From NCBI RefSeq assembly GCF_900113325.1, contig NZ_FOOY01000003.1:310001-374000 (forward strand): 64,000 bases of DNA, in the 5' to 3' direction. Numbering within the stretch: position 1 is the first letter of the stretch; every line of letters begins with the position of its first letter. Of the stretch, positions 34,032 through 44,815 are shown piece by piece. The notes below the pieces were generated by a model. It saw nothing but the letters and a program-made list of their open reading frames with translations, did not search any database and was not told the origin of the DNA. The translations under genes were made by a program, and so were the position numbers. Source of the stretch: Sporolactobacillus nakayamae. GTDB taxonomy: Bacteria; Bacillota; Bacilli; Bacillales; Sporolactobacillaceae.

Positions 34032-34637
34032 AGTTACCACTCCTCTCTGATTGCATTCATTGTCTGTTTACTTACCATCGTGGCTATCATTTCCATTCGT
34101 TTCATCCACGACCTCACAATCAAGCATTCAACCAGGACGTTCATAGATTCCAGTACTTCATTTGTTCATTACAGTTCGAACAGAAATATTCATCCATGAT
34201 TTTCATCGACCCGGTCATAACCTCAGATATGGAAAATCTATGGTCAATTACATAAAACGTGGTGATAAGTGATAATGCCGGATCATTTATCTTGGTGGAT
34301 ACCGGTCGGCAACTATAACATAGACACAATCAGCGATTCATTAAGAGACTCAAAAAAGCACACAAAATAACCCTACAGTCGATTCACTCCATCTTCTGCA
34401 CGGTTAAGAATAAAGCCATTGAATTAGAAATGTTGTGCTTTATAAGTTTTAAAACGTATCAATCGCTAAGACGGAGTCAAAATCTTTATGGATACAACCG
34501 CGAACTGTGATGCGCAAATCTATCAAGATCACGAACTCACTTGACAAGACTGGTTGTTCCCACCAAATACCGTGTCCAGTATCCGTACGATCACTATTGA
34601 CGAAAGACTCATCGCACAATTTCTGCAGTATCCGACA
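34032..34637. other. Degraded sequence between the XtrA-like gene and mutL
   Basis: No convincing gene. A 62-codon minus-strand frame (34141-34329, TTG start, no ribosome site) carries two C-x-x-C pairs (CYSC near the start, CSNC near the end) and may be a zinc-ribbon remnant. A GATGCGCA segment at about 34509 loosely repeats 33758. The rest looks like decayed accessory DNA. Confidence 0.35.
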
Positions 34638-34674
34638 GGGGGCAAATCCATTTCCCCCCCCCTTAAAAATCCCT

Positions 34675-36540
34675 TCACTGCACGCGTTTGAACATCTTTT
34701 CCATTTCGTAGGGTGTAAAGTGAACGAGAACCGGACGACCATGTGGGCAGGTGAACGGATCCTTGGCTTTACTGAGTGTGTCGAGCAACGCTTGGATCTC
34801 ATCCTGGCGCAAATAATGATTGGCTTTGATCGAACGCTTGCAAGACATCATCATCGCAAGTTTCTCACGGAGTTTCTTGATCGATACTTTGCCAGTTTCA
34901 ATTAATTGATGAACAAGATCATTAATCATTTCTTCTTCTTTACCCTTCGGCATCCACGTTGGGCAGGAACGGATGATCAAGCTGCGCGCACCGAACTCTT
35001 CGAAATTCAGGCCAATGTCACGCAGATATTGTTGATATTCTATAACGGTTTCGTATTCAGATGCACTGAATTCAAAGGTCATCGGGACGAGCAGTTCCTG
35101 CACTTCGCGTGCTGTTTCACCGACTTTTTCACGAAAGTATTCATATTTGATCCGTTCTTGTGCTGCATGCTGATCAATAATATACAGCCCATCCTCATTT
35201 TGAGCGAAAATATAGGTGCCATGCATCTGCCCAATCAGATACAGTTTTGGCATCCGCTTCTTCGGTTCACCGTCAGATTCATTGTCCACAGGTCTTTCCT
35301 CATTCACAACTGCTGATTCCGTTTGAAAAGCCGCCGCAATCTCATTAAATTCCGATTGAGCCGCGAAATGGTCAGCTTCCGGTTCACGCACGTGTTCCGT
35401 AAAAGCGGAACTGTTCGTTTCATCATCTTTCCATTCTTCTTTATTAGAAAGTTCCGGGCCGGTGACGGCAGCCGGAGAAAAGTCTAAGGCTTGCTGTTCA
35501 TTCTTTGGTTTATCCGATACCATATGAGGTTTTCCTGAAACAGAAGGAATGAGTCGTTCACGGTGAAAAGCTGCCCGAATCGTTTCGCTGATCAGTGCGC
35601 ACAGTTCCTTTTCCTTGCTGATTCTGGCCTCCAGCTTAGCCGGATGAACGTTTACATCGACAAGCGATGGATCCATCTGGATATGGAGCACACAAATCGG
35701 ATAACGCCCGATCATCATCAAGGTGTGGTAGCCATCCATGATTCCGTTGAAAATCGGATAATTTTTGATAAAACGGTTATTGATGAAAATATAGACATAC
35801 TGTCTGCCTGCTCTGGAAATCTGCGGATGCACCGCAAGGCCCTCCACCTTAAAGTCGAGCGATTCGCCTGAAAAAGAAAAAGCGGCTTTTGCCGTGCGAA
35901 CACCGTAAATGGCCGCTAGTACATGGCTCAGATTACCACTGCCATTGGTCTGAAAAAGCGTTTTCTGTTCGTGAGTTAAGCTAAAACGCACCTTTGGATA
36001 AGCGAGCGCCATACGGTTAACAACGTCGGTAATCTTTCCGAGTTCCGTATGTATACTCTTCAAATATTTCAATCGCGCCGGGGTATTGTAAAAAAGGCGT
36101 TCCACCTTTATTTCCGTGCCTTTCCTGCTTTGAGCGAGACCCGATGAGATCACATGGCCGCCTTGCAAAACAAGATGCGTGCCAGGGTGTTCACCATCGG
36201 ATGTGGACAGTTCCAGATGCGATACCGCCGCGATACTAGGTAACGCTTCGCCGCGAAAGCCTAGTGTTGCAATATGAAAGAGGTCGGAATCCTCATGAAT
36301 TTTACTCGTCGCATGCCGTTCAAAAGCTATTTTGCAATCTTCGGGAGCGAATCCGCGGCCGTCATCTGTAATTTTGATTGATTTCAATCCGCCCTCTTCT
36401 ATGTCAATCAATACTGAGGACGCATCTGCGTCAATCGCATTTTCCACCAGTTCCTTGACAACCGATGCCGGACGTTCAACCACTTCTCCGGCGGCTATTT
36501 TATTCGCAAGTGTCTCACTGAGCCGTTTAATTACGCCCAT
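34675..36540 (-). CDS. mutL: DNA mismatch repair protein MutL
   Basis: Encodes 621 residues from the ATG at 36540 (GGGGAG upstream; six extra codons in the open frame lack support). The GHKL ATPase domain has [15 protein letters not shown] and GFRGEAL (94-100). The C-terminal endonuclease domain has [12 protein letters not shown] (about 455) and CPHGRPV near the end, so this is a nicking MutL, as usual in bacteria lacking MutH. It is coupled to mutS by a 22-bp gap. Its last ~48 bp are duplicated 6.05 kb away at 28629. Confidence 0.96.
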   Translation of the reverse strand: MGVIKRLSETLANKIAAGEVVERPASVVKELVENAIDADASSVLIDIEEGGLKSIKITDDGRGFAPEDCKIAFERHATSKIHEDSDLFHIATLGFRGEALPSIAAVSHLELSTSDGEHPGTHLVLQGGHVISSGLAQSRKGTEIKVERLFYNTPARLKYLKSIHTELGKITDVVNRMALAYPKVRFSLTHEQKTLFQTNGSGNLSHVLAAIYGVRTAKAAFSFSGESLDFKVEGLAVHPQISRAGRQYVYIFINNRFIKNYPIFNGIMDGYHTLMMIGRYPICVLHIQMDPSLVDVNVHPAKLEARISKEKELCALISETIRAAFHRERLIPSVSGKPHMVSDKPKNEQQALDFSPAAVTGPELSNKEEWKDDETNSSAFTEHVREPEADHFAAQSEFNEIAAAFQTESAVVNEERPVDNESDGEPKKRMPKLYLIGQMHGTYIFAQNEDGLYIIDQHAAQERIKYEYFREKVGETAREVQELLVPMTFEFSASEYETVIEYQQYLRDIGLNFEEFGARSLIIRSCPTWMPKGKEEEMINDLVHQLIETGKVSIKKLREKLAMMMSCKRSIKANHYLRQDEIQALLDTLSKAKDPFTCPHGRPVLVHFTPYEMEKMFKRVQ

Positions 36541-36562
36541 GTGAATCTCCCCTTTCACATGC

Positions 36563-39190
36563 TTACTTCTTTAATGCTTTCTGCAGCTGATAGAGCTTAT
36601 TCATCGCATCCATCGGATTCATCGTTAACAGTTCAATTTTACCCAACTCATGCAGCACTTTTCGTTCACGCTTACTGAGCGACGGTGCCGTATCTTCTTG
36701 TTTCACGTCGGCAAAGAGTGCCAATTGCTCCGGCTCTTCTTCCACAGTCTCAGCTGCCGCAACTTCCTGTTCAGCTTCCTCTTGAATCGTTGAAGCCGTG
36801 CTTTCCACCGATTCCGGAGACGACTGTTCAAGTCCCTGCAAAATCTCGTCCGCGCGATCGATCAAATTATCCGGCAGCCCGGCCAGCTTAGCGACATGAA
36901 TGCCATAGCTTTTGTCTGCCTGACCATCAAGCACTTTATGAAGAAAAACAACCGTACCGTTTTCCTCCATTGCACCAACATGAATATTTTTAAGCCGATC
37001 CAATTTCTCCTCGAGAAAGGTCAGCTCATGATAGTGTGTGGAGAAAAAAGTCTTGGCCGCGATATGATCATGAATGTACTCAACAATTGCCTGAGCAATC
37101 GCGATCCCGTCGTAAGTCGACGTTCCGCGGCCGATTTCATCAAGCAGAATCAGACTGTTCTGTGTGGCGTGACTAAGCGCGTAATTCGCTTCGTCCATTT
37201 CCACCATGAACGTACTTTGGCCGGATACAAGATCATCAGCGGCTCCAATGCGCGTGAAGATTTGATCAAAGACCGGCAGTGTTGCTTGATCTGCTGGTAC
37301 AAAGCATCCGATTTGAGCCATGATCGCTGTTAGTGCGGCTTGGCGCATGTAGGTACTTTTTCCGCCCATGTTCGGGCCGGTAATCATTAAAAGATCACAA
37401 GTCTTGTCCATATTAAAATCGTTTGCAACGAAGGTTCCTCGGCGCATGACGCGTTCGATTACCGGATGCCTGCTGTTCTTAATCGACAGTGTGCGATCTT
37501 TTGAAAATTGTGGGCGCACATAGCCGTTGCGATCGCTAACAGAAGCAAAGCTTTGCAGAACATCCAAGCTGCTGACCAGCCGCGCCAACTTCTGCAGACG
37601 TGCTGATTGTTCTTTTATTTTTAAACGGACATCGCCGAACAATTGAAATTCAAGACCGACGCGTTTTTCTTCCGCCTCTAAAATAACCCGTTCTTTTTCT
37701 TTCAGCTCCGGAGTGATGAATCGCTCTGCATTTGAAAGCGTCTGTCGGCGCTCATAACGTCCTTCTGGAATCAGTTTCAAGTTCGGGCGGGAAACCTCAA
37801 TGTAGTAGCCGAACACTCGATTATAGCCGATTTTCAGCGATTTAATGCCGGTTTCTTCGCGTTCCTTAGCTTCAAGTTCGGCGATCCAGCGTTTCCCATT
37901 TTTCGACGCATCTCTGTATTGATCCAATGTCTCGTTATAGCCTGATTTGATCATTCCACCGTCCGCTGTTGAGAAAGGGGGATCATCGACAACTGCCCCA
38001 GCAATCAATTCCCGAACTTCGGCACACGGGTCCATCTCTTGTTCATACTTGGAAAGCGACGCTTCGCCAAGCTCCGCCAAGGTACGCTTGATTTCAGGAA
38101 TCTGTTCCAGAGAACGCTTGAGCTGCACGACTTCACGTGGATTGACGTTACCAAATGATACGCGGCCGACCAAGCGTTCGAGATCATAAACATTGCCAAG
38201 CAGCGAACGCAACGTCTCACGTTCCAATAGATGTTCCTTCAACGCTTCGGCGGCATCCATTCTTTTCTCAATTTGTTTCTGATTAAGCAGCGGTTTCTCG
38301 ATCCATTGCTTCAGGCGCCTCCCGCCCATCGCTGTCTTCACATCATCGAGCAGCCAAAGAAGTGAACCGTACGTTTTCTTCTCACGATTGGTGTGCGTCA
38401 ATTCCAAATTGCGCCTGGAATGCTGATCAATCATCATGTATTCATTAATATGGTAGACATCCGCCGGCTGCAAATGATCGAGCGAACGTTTCTGCGTGCT
38501 CAGCAAATAATTCAACAATCTGCCTAACGGACGGAGCAGCTTTTCTTGTTCGATCCCTTCAGTAATGCTTTTTAGTTGATCAGGTACTTGGTCTTCTTTG
38601 CTTTCTGAGAAAGTCGTATTCAGCCGTTCAACCAATTCCTCTTTTTTTGTTGGATCGAAATCCGGCGTGAGGACAAGTTCACGTACATCGTTCGCATCCA
38701 TCTCTTGGATAACGCCGTCCCAAGTTGTGATCAACGTGACCCGAGTTTCACCGGTAGTCAAATCGCTCATGGCAAACCCATAGGAGCCATCGGAGGAAGC
38801 GTTCAGTGCGGCAAGATAATTATTCTTTTTCGGCTGCAGTGATTCATCCTCCATAATTGTCCCTGGAGTAATTAACTGGATCACTTCGCGGCGAACCATG
38901 CCCTTTGCCTGCTTTGGATCTTCCATCTGTTCGCATATTGCGATCTTGTAGCCTTTATCAATTAGTACCTTAATGTATTGTTTCGCCGCGTGATAAGGAA
39001 TGCCGCACATCGGTATGTATTCATCCTTACCACCGTTCCGAGAGGTGAGCGCTATTTCAAGCTCCTTCGATGCCTTCTTCGCATCCTCAAAAAACATTTC
39101 ATAGAAATCTCCAAGCCTGAAAAAGAGAAACGCATCTTGGTACTGCGCCTTAATCGCCAAATATTGATGAATCATAGGTGTATAGCTCAT
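36563..39190 (-). CDS. mutS: DNA mismatch repair protein MutS
   Basis: Encodes 875 residues. The mismatch-binding N-terminus contains [11 protein letters not shown] (the Phe-x-Glu wedge is in this GDFYEMF segment). The connector, lever and clamp domains follow, then the ABC ATPase with Walker [14 protein letters not shown] (about 605), signature STFMVEM, Walker [17 protein letters not shown] and the switch [10 protein letters not shown]. The Glu/Ala-rich linker (about 795-840) leads to a C-terminal helix that binds the beta clamp or tetramerises. It starts an operon with mutL. Confidence 0.97.
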   Translation of the reverse strand: MSYTPMIHQYLAIKAQYQDAFLFFRLGDFYEMFFEDAKKASKELEIALTSRNGGKDEYIPMCGIPYHAAKQYIKVLIDKGYKIAICEQMEDPKQAKGMVRREVIQLITPGTIMEDESLQPKKNNYLAALNASSDGSYGFAMSDLTTGETRVTLITTWDGVIQEMDANDVRELVLTPDFDPTKKEELVERLNTTFSESKEDQVPDQLKSITEGIEQEKLLRPLGRLLNYLLSTQKRSLDHLQPADVYHINEYMMIDQHSRRNLELTHTNREKKTYGSLLWLLDDVKTAMGGRRLKQWIEKPLLNQKQIEKRMDAAEALKEHLLERETLRSLLGNVYDLERLVGRVSFGNVNPREVVQLKRSLEQIPEIKRTLAELGEASLSKYEQEMDPCAEVRELIAGAVVDDPPFSTADGGMIKSGYNETLDQYRDASKNGKRWIAELEAKEREETGIKSLKIGYNRVFGYYIEVSRPNLKLIPEGRYERRQTLSNAERFITPELKEKERVILEAEEKRVGLEFQLFGDVRLKIKEQSARLQKLARLVSSLDVLQSFASVSDRNGYVRPQFSKDRTLSIKNSRHPVIERVMRRGTFVANDFNMDKTCDLLMITGPNMGGKSTYMRQAALTAIMAQIGCFVPADQATLPVFDQIFTRIGAADDLVSGQSTFMVEMDEANYALSHATQNSLILLDEIGRGTSTYDGIAIAQAIVEYIHDHIAAKTFFSTHYHELTFLEEKLDRLKNIHVGAMEENGTVVFLHKVLDGQADKSYGIHVAKLAGLPDNLIDRADEILQGLEQSSPESVESTASTIQEEAEQEVAAAETVEEEPEQLALFADVKQEDTAPSLSKRERKVLHELGKIELLTMNPMDAMNKLYQLQKALKK

Positions 39191-39377
39191 TGTCTTCCCA
39201 CTCCACCTTGCCTATGTTTATATACAATTTATCATTCTATTATTATAGCACAGGGACATACCCGCTTGAGTCGATTCATGTAGTGTATCCCTTTCCAAGT
39301 TATCGATCATTTTTTCGGTTTGCATTTCAGAATAAATGATATAATAGACAAAATCGTAATTGAGAGGGACCTGATTC

Positions 39378-40322
39378 ATGAATAAGAATTTAGAATCTTT
39401 AAAGAATAATGTCAGAACTGTACTCACCGGCAAGGATAAAATGGTTGAATTCATTTTTATCGCGATGATCTGCGAAGGCCACCTGCTCATGGAGGATGTT
39501 CCAGGTACCGGTAAAACAATGATGGCCAAAATCATAGCCAAATCGATAAAAGGCAAGTTTCGACGCGTGCAATTCACGCCGGATCTGCTTCCCTCCGACA
39601 TTACCGGCATCCGATTTTTCAATCCGAAAACGCAGAATTTCGAACTGAAGATGGGACCGGTGATGACCAATATTCTTCTTGCCGATGAAATTAATCGCGC
39701 GACACCGCGCGCACAATCAAGCCTGCTCGAAGTTATGGAAGAACGCCAAGTGACGATTGAAGGCGAAACGTTCGCCATTGACAAACCGTTTCTCGTTATC
39801 GCCACACAGAACCCGATTGAATCCCAAGGCACATTTGCGCTTCCTGAAGCGCAAATGGATCGTTTTTTTATGCAGATTTCCTCCGGTTATCCAGATTTCA
39901 ATGAAGAAAAGGAAATGCTTCGTCTCCATCGAATGGGAAATCCCCTTGAAAAAATTGAAGCAGTCATTGAACAAGAAACGATTGCCCACTTGCAAGAGCA
40001 AGTCAAAGCGGTAAAAATGAGCGAACCGGTCGAAGACTATCTGCTTCATATCGTTCGCGCAACACGCGCACATGACTGGGTGGCAAACGGTGTCAGTCCT
40101 CGAGGTACGTTAGCATTCATGCGAGGAGCCCAAGCCAAAGCTTTGATCCATGGTCGCGACTACGTGGTTCCTGAAGACGTAAAAGCCATGGCAGCACCCA
40201 TTCTCGCTCACCGGCTTGTGCTGTCAATGGAAGGGGAATTGCACGCCACTAAGGAACGCGTTATTAATGCCGTGCTTGAGCATATCGATGTACCTGTTGA
40301 GGCAGGAGCGTCGCAGAAATGA
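39378..40322 (+). CDS. MoxR-family AAA+ ATPase
   Basis: Encodes 314 residues. Walker A MEDVPGTGKTMMAK, Walker B NILLADEINRATPRAQSSLLE, sensor ATQNPIESQGTFALPEAQMD and the C-terminal lid identify the YeaC-like MoxR group. Such ATPases act as chaperones with a DUF58/VWA-like partner, encoded next. GAGAGGG precedes the ATG. It is the first gene of a three-gene operon like B. subtilis yeaC-yeaD-yebA, with ATGA overlap to the next gene. Confidence 0.9.
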   Translation: MNKNLESLKNNVRTVLTGKDKMVEFIFIAMICEGHLLMEDVPGTGKTMMAKIIAKSIKGKFRRVQFTPDLLPSDITGIRFFNPKTQNFELKMGPVMTNILLADEINRATPRAQSSLLEVMEERQVTIEGETFAIDKPFLVIATQNPIESQGTFALPEAQMDRFFMQISSGYPDFNEEKEMLRLHRMGNPLEKIEAVIEQETIAHLQEQVKAVKMSEPVEDYLLHIVRATRAHDWVANGVSPRGTLAFMRGAQAKALIHGRDYVVPEDVKAMAAPILAHRLVLSMEGELHATKERVINAVLEHIDVPVEAGASQK

Positions 40323-41515
40323 AAGGATATGCAACCGGGTGGCAAACGCGTAATCAGTCACTCTTTTATTTATTCGGCTTCATTGTCTTTTTCATTGGCT
40401 TCATCAGGAATACATTTTTACTGGCACTAACAGGGTTAGTTTTTATTGCACTCGCCTTTGTGTCAAAATGGTATTTAGTACATATGATTCGCTCCTTGTC
40501 TATTGAAAATACGGATCGCAGTTTGCGCTTGTCCATTGGTGATACAGGCGATTTGATCATCACTTTTGTCAATCCATCAAAGCTGCCCTTCTTTTCATTA
40601 AAAGGCCGCATCGTATCCGACCCGATTGTTTCCTTTTCAAACGAAAGCAGTCACGTAAATGAATCAGAGTATCAATTTACCCTTACGTTGCCCGCTCAGA
40701 AAAAGATCCTTGTGCATTGTCCGGTAAAAGCGCTTGAACGTGGAACCGCACGCATGCGTTCGTTTGAATTGACCTGCTCAGATCCGCTTCATGTAGTTAC
40801 CTGTTCCCTTCATTTTAATGAATTGTTGAAAAGCAGGCTCATCGTTTTTCCGCAACCTGAAGTTGTAAACCATCTGAAACTTGTCGCGCCACAGAATTTA
40901 GGCAGTCTTCCATCCGCGCGTTCGCTTTTTCAGGACTATACAGCGCCCGCTGGAATTCGCGATTACGCAACTTCTGATCCATTTAAGCAGATACACTGGA
41001 TGGCTAGCGCGCGGTTAGGGCGACTTCAGACGAAAACATTTGAACATGTCTCGCAACAAAGCTGGACATTCCTTTTTCTCAATGCGTCAAGCCACATGAG
41101 TCATAAACGCTCTGAGGATCTTGAAAAACGCATCTCTGCGGCAGCATGGTTAACGCAGGATGCGCGAAAGCGTCATATTGAATTCTCGCTTTACTGTAAT
41201 ACAAAAACGATTGGAAGAAAGCTATTGGGACTCGATCCTGAAGAAGGCGGTGATCACTTAAGGCAAACATGGGAAATGCTTGCCTTCTTGCAGAAATGGC
41301 AAATCAAGACACCGATCCCGCAGGCGATGCGAATTATCGATCGCAAACTGAATCAGACGCGCATCCTGATTATTGCAGCTCTTGATCAACCGGAGCTCGC
41401 GTCTCCATTTCTTTCTAAATGGCTAAGAGATGGTCATATTATATTTAAACTGCATGTATCCGATCAGGGATGTGCATTGGAACGGATTGAGAAAGGAGCG
41501 ATCATGGTTGACTAA
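40319..41515 (+). CDS. DUF58 membrane protein (YeaD-like)
   Basis: Encodes 398 residues. Two N-terminal membrane helices (LFYLFGFIVFFIGF, then FLLALTGLVFIALAF) are followed by a cytosolic part with the DUF58 core IRDYATSDPFKQIHWMASAR. A VWA-like C-terminal region follows. DUF58 proteins pair with MoxR ATPases. Its start overlaps the MoxR stop by 4 bp and its end overlaps the DUF4129 gene by 8 bp, showing translational coupling. Confidence 0.88.
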   Translation: MKGYATGWQTRNQSLFYLFGFIVFFIGFIRNTFLLALTGLVFIALAFVSKWYLVHMIRSLSIENTDRSLRLSIGDTGDLIITFVNPSKLPFFSLKGRIVSDPIVSFSNESSHVNESEYQFTLTLPAQKKILVHCPVKALERGTARMRSFELTCSDPLHVVTCSLHFNELLKSRLIVFPQPEVVNHLKLVAPQNLGSLPSARSLFQDYTAPAGIRDYATSDPFKQIHWMASARLGRLQTKTFEHVSQQSWTFLFLNASSHMSHKRSEDLEKRISAAAWLTQDARKRHIEFSLYCNTKTIGRKLLGLDPEEGGDHLRQTWEMLAFLQKWQIKTPIPQAMRIIDRKLNQTRILIIAALDQPELASPFLSKWLRDGHIIFKLHVSDQGCALERIEKGAIMVD

Positions 41516-42719
41516 ATCAAAAGAAATTGTGTCGCTCGCTCTCTACTTTAGTTGCGAGTGGCTGTTCTGCTTTCTCGTCCTCCTTCCGATAATGGCGGGG
41601 CAATGGGCGTTACTGATCCCTTTTATCGTGCTCGCGCTTATTCACTGTTCCATGCTTCTTCTATTGAGACAGATGAAACATTCAAGTCTTGCCAGTTTTC
41701 TCCTTGTCGCCGTAGTTACCGGTTTGCTTGCATTATTTATTCTTGACCTGAGTTTCTTTGCCAGCGCACTATTAACAGCCATGCTTACCTATTTTTCGCT
41801 TAGAAATGATGAAGGCAAAAGTGCCGATAAACTTTGGCGATTCGTTCTGGTATTCTCGAGCATTGTTGTTATCTACGCGCTGTTTGCGCGGATTAACCAT
41901 CCGAACGCCCTTTTTCTATTGCTGCTTGCTGAGCTTGCGGCGGCAATTACGTGGATTAGTTTGAACAATGGGTTGGGCAACCGATGGCTATCTATCCTAT
42001 CGACTTCCTTCATAACTGTAGCGGCGATTTTAACCTTAGTCGCAGGCATGTTAAAACCACTTGTCGCGGCGGTTTACGATTTTCTTTTTTATCTTATCAT
42101 TCGTCCAATTACGTACGGTATTTCAACTGTACTTTTTGGTTGGCTAAATGGTTTTTCTAATAAACAAACCGGCAGAAGAATTCAACAAGCACTTCAAGGA
42201 TCAAACACAAACAAGCATCCGAGTCAAGGCCTGCCTCCCGATGGTCATCCACTGGTTAATTTTGGATTGCTCTTTGGACTATTGATTGCTGTTGTATTAG
42301 TTTTCATCGTTTTCCGGCAACTGCGGCGGATTAAAATAAGTAAGCACACCGCGCCTGCCATGACTACTGAGTTCAAAACCCGAGAAAACCTCCTTTTTGC
42401 CGATAAGGATCGTAAACGAAGTGTCAATCGCTTTTTTCCGCCGAAGCATCCTGTCCGACGTGCCATTTACAAGCTTCAAAAGCTGGCATCAAAGCATAAA
42501 TGCGGACGCGGCGCATCGGAAACATTGTCGGATTGGTTGAAGAGATTGAACCTGAGCGACAAGGATGTGTTAATGACCGCTTATGAAAAAGTTCGTTATG
42601 GTGGAAAAGAGCTCACTGAATCGGAACTCAACGCATTTCTTAAAACAGCTAAAAAAGCGGAACAGCAATTAAACAAGCCTGAACATCAGGAAAATGATGT
42701 AAAGAGCAGTGAAACATGA
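41508..42719 (+). CDS. Membrane protein with DUF4129 domain, YebA-like but without transglutaminase domain
   Basis: Encodes 403 residues from the TTG at 41508, chosen because AAGGAG is 9 bases upstream; the longer frame lacks a site. About six N-terminal helices and a further helix near residue 265 precede a cytosolic DUF4129 tail (GASETLSDWLKRLN, then AYEKVRYGGKELTESEL). Homologues in this operon position usually carry a transglutaminase-like domain between helices and tail. Here only a ~40-residue Gln/Asn/Pro linker is present, so the catalytic part is missing. Confidence 0.8.
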   Translation: MTKSKEIVSLALYFSCEWLFCFLVLLPIMAGQWALLIPFIVLALIHCSMLLLLRQMKHSSLASFLLVAVVTGLLALFILDLSFFASALLTAMLTYFSLRNDEGKSADKLWRFVLVFSSIVVIYALFARINHPNALFLLLLAELAAAITWISLNNGLGNRWLSILSTSFITVAAILTLVAGMLKPLVAAVYDFLFYLIIRPITYGISTVLFGWLNGFSNKQTGRRIQQALQGSNTNKHPSQGLPPDGHPLVNFGLLFGLLIAVVLVFIVFRQLRRIKISKHTAPAMTTEFKTRENLLFADKDRKRSVNRFFPPKHPVRRAIYKLQKLASKHKCGRGASETLSDWLKRLNLSDKDVLMTAYEKVRYGGKELTESELNAFLKTAKKAEQQLNKPEHQENDVKSSET

Positions 42720-42817
42720 TAGGATGAAATCATAAACTCGAAGGGATGAACATCCAAATATGTGATTGACGCATTTCTCGCCAAATTCATAACTAATTGA
42801 ATAGGAGTGAATGCGTC

Positions 42818-44029
42818 ATGAAAAACAGAGGATTTCAGTACCTCTGGATCGGACAGTCCCTTGCGAATCTCGGTGATGTTTTTTATATTGTCGGGTTGAT
42901 GACATTTCTTTACGGGTTGACCGAATCGGCCATGTACATGGCATTGGTACCATTCATCAGTACGATAGCTCGCTTTTTGAGTGCTTTAATGGCGCCACTT
43001 GTGATGGAATGGATGGGGCTCAAACGGAGTCTCGTGATCTCTCAAGCCTGCAAGACCTTACTTTTACTGGGTTTCTTTGGTCTTACCTTTTATTCACTGG
43101 ACTCTGCACGTGTACCGATCGTATTCTTAGTGGTTGTCTTGGTCAGTTTTCTTGATGGATGGGCAACACCGGCAAGAGGCGCACTTGTGCCTGTGCTTGT
43201 CCCGGAAAAAAAGTTGATTGCAAAAAACAGTTTTCTTGCACTGATGGATCAAAGTATGACCATGAGCGGCTGGGCGCTCGGTGGCCTTTTCGCAGCTAAA
43301 TGGGGAAGCACTTCTCTGATTGCTGTCACACTCATCCTTTACTGCACAGCGTCACTGTGTATGGGATTGATCCGTTCCCCAAAGAAAGATCTTAGGAAAA
43401 AGAGTCAAGGCGGCCAATCAAAATGGTCACTTTTGAAAAACGGTTGGCGAACCGTCTGGCAAACACCGGTATTGCGTATCATCTTTCTTACCGAATCCTT
43501 ATGGTCGTTTGCCGATGTCGTATGGATTGCCGCGATCATATACGTTTTTGTTGATCAAGCATTACATGTGGACGCTTCTTGGTGGGGGTATATTAACTTT
43601 ATCTTTTTTGTTGGGTTAATTCTAACTAGTTTTTATGGTATGCGTTGGAGCGCACATCTTAAAAAACACTCGGCACCTTTCGTAACAGTCGGAACACTTT
43701 TAGGATGTATTGTCACATTTTTATTCGGCATGAATTCATTACCTTGGGCAGCGCTCGTCCTTACCCTATTCTATGGGATTGCGTTTCAACTCCAATCTGT
43801 TATTTTTCTTACCATTGAACAGAAAACAGTATCTCCAAATCACCTCGCAAACGTTTTCGCTGCACAAGACGCGATACAATCTATTCTGTTTGGTATCGGC
43901 AGTTTGCTGCTGGGCTATTTGGCCGATACGCTCGGCGTCCGTTCCGTGTTTTATATTTCTGCCGCATTGCTGTTTCTCGCTTTTCTAGTTCTGTTCACAT
44001 CGAGAAAACACATCGTCTTCAAAAAATAA
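42818..44029 (+). CDS. MFS transporter
   Basis: Encodes 403 residues from the ATG at 42818 (AGGAG 10 bases upstream; 7 earlier codons lack a site). Twelve helices, the opening NRGFQYLWIGQSLANLGDVFY and the loop after TM2 (MEWMGLKRSLVIS) are typical of DHA3-type exporters. The substrate is unknown. It is monocistronic, ending in a terminator that faces cotE. Confidence 0.85.
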   Translation: MKNRGFQYLWIGQSLANLGDVFYIVGLMTFLYGLTESAMYMALVPFISTIARFLSALMAPLVMEWMGLKRSLVISQACKTLLLLGFFGLTFYSLDSARVPIVFLVVVLVSFLDGWATPARGALVPVLVPEKKLIAKNSFLALMDQSMTMSGWALGGLFAAKWGSTSLIAVTLILYCTASLCMGLIRSPKKDLRKKSQGGQSKWSLLKNGWRTVWQTPVLRIIFLTESLWSFADVVWIAAIIYVFVDQALHVDASWWGYINFIFFVGLILTSFYGMRWSAHLKKHSAPFVTVGTLLGCIVTFLFGMNSLPWAALVLTLFYGIAFQLQSVIFLTIEQKTVSPNHLANVFAAQDAIQSILFGIGSLLLGYLADTLGVRSVFYISAALLFLAFLVLFTSRKHIVFKK

Positions 44030-44040
44030 TTCGCATCTCA

Positions 44041-44076
44041 AAAACCATGATCTGTCCAAAAGATCATGGTTTTTTA
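44041..44076. terminator. Terminator between the convergent MFS and cotE genes
   Basis: AAACCATGATC/GATCATGGTTT arms, loop TGTCCAAAA, T-run on the right and A-run on the left: likely bidirectional. Confidence 0.85.
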
Positions 44077-44118
44077 CTGGGAACCTATGCAAAAAAAAGA
44101 AGAGGCGCGCTCTTCTTC

Positions 44119-44673
44119 TCAATCCTCTTCCTTGTCATCTTCAGTTAGAAACTCTGAATCCAGACCGTCCAATTCTTTATCTAGATCATCATCATCATCT
44201 GCAGCTTCAATCAAACCATCGTCATCCACTTGGACTTTAACTTTAGTCTCTCCAATCACTTCAACAAGAAACTCGCGCTCTACCTGAGCGACCACTTTGT
44301 TGCCGTTTGGCGAAATTTTCGCTTCCAAACAATTTGGTTCCTGCAGTGCTCGGCAAGTAACATCTACCTGGTCCGAAACAACTTGTTTGTCACGAAGTGT
44401 CAGCGGTACACGATCGCGATAATTTACGGTCTCGCATACAACTTCAGTTCTTGTGTTGTTGTTATAGGAATACCAAGTGTTAATGTCATACGTTCCTTCG
44501 ACGATAACCGCATCCTTATGATAGTTGGTTTTATATTTATGATTAATGACCCAGCATCCAAGGATGTTCGATGGTTTATGCGTCGGTGTAACTGTGTGTG
44601 CGGATTGGCTGAATTTTTTACCTTTCCCGCAAATGGCCTTTGTGATAATTTCCCTATATGCATTCTCTGCCAA
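44119..44673 (-). CDS. cotE: Outer spore coat morphogenetic protein CotE
   Basis: Encodes 184 residues from a TTG (AAGGAGG 10 bases upstream), nearly the 181 of B. subtilis CotE. The conserved start AYREIITKAICGKGKKFSQS, the central ILGCWVINHKYK and the strongly acidic Asp-rich tail (DDDDDLDKELD) are typical. CotE assembles the outer coat of the spore in the mother cell. A terminator separates it from ricA upstream, so it needs its own sporulation promoter, which I could not identify with confidence. Confidence 0.95.
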   Translation of the reverse strand: MAENAYREIITKAICGKGKKFSQSAHTVTPTHKPSNILGCWVINHKYKTNYHKDAVIVEGTYDINTWYSYNNNTRTEVVCETVNYRDRVPLTLRDKQVVSDQVDVTCRALQEPNCLEAKISPNGNKVVAQVEREFLVEVIGETKVKVQVDDDGLIEAADDDDDLDKELDGLDSEFLTEDDKEED

Positions 44674-44755
44674 AAGTCCAAACCTCCTTTACCTTCTTCA
44701 TCTTCATGTTATGCAGGGCAAATGACACGTGTGAAACAAAAAGAGGGCGTAAGCA

Positions 44756-44782
44756 ACAAAAAAAACTCCTATATTAGGAGTT
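44756..44782 (-). terminator. Terminator of miaB-ricA
   Basis: AACTCCTA/TAGGAGTT around a 3-base loop with an A-run on the left, i.e. U-tract on the minus strand. Confidence 0.88.
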
Positions 44783-44815
44783 TATGATTGGAACAGGTTC
44801 GTGAGTCTTCTGAAT

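Noticed and set aside
34449-34905. Frames crossing the mutL 3' end
   Set aside because: They are shadows of mutL plus decayed flank, with no ribosome site or family match.
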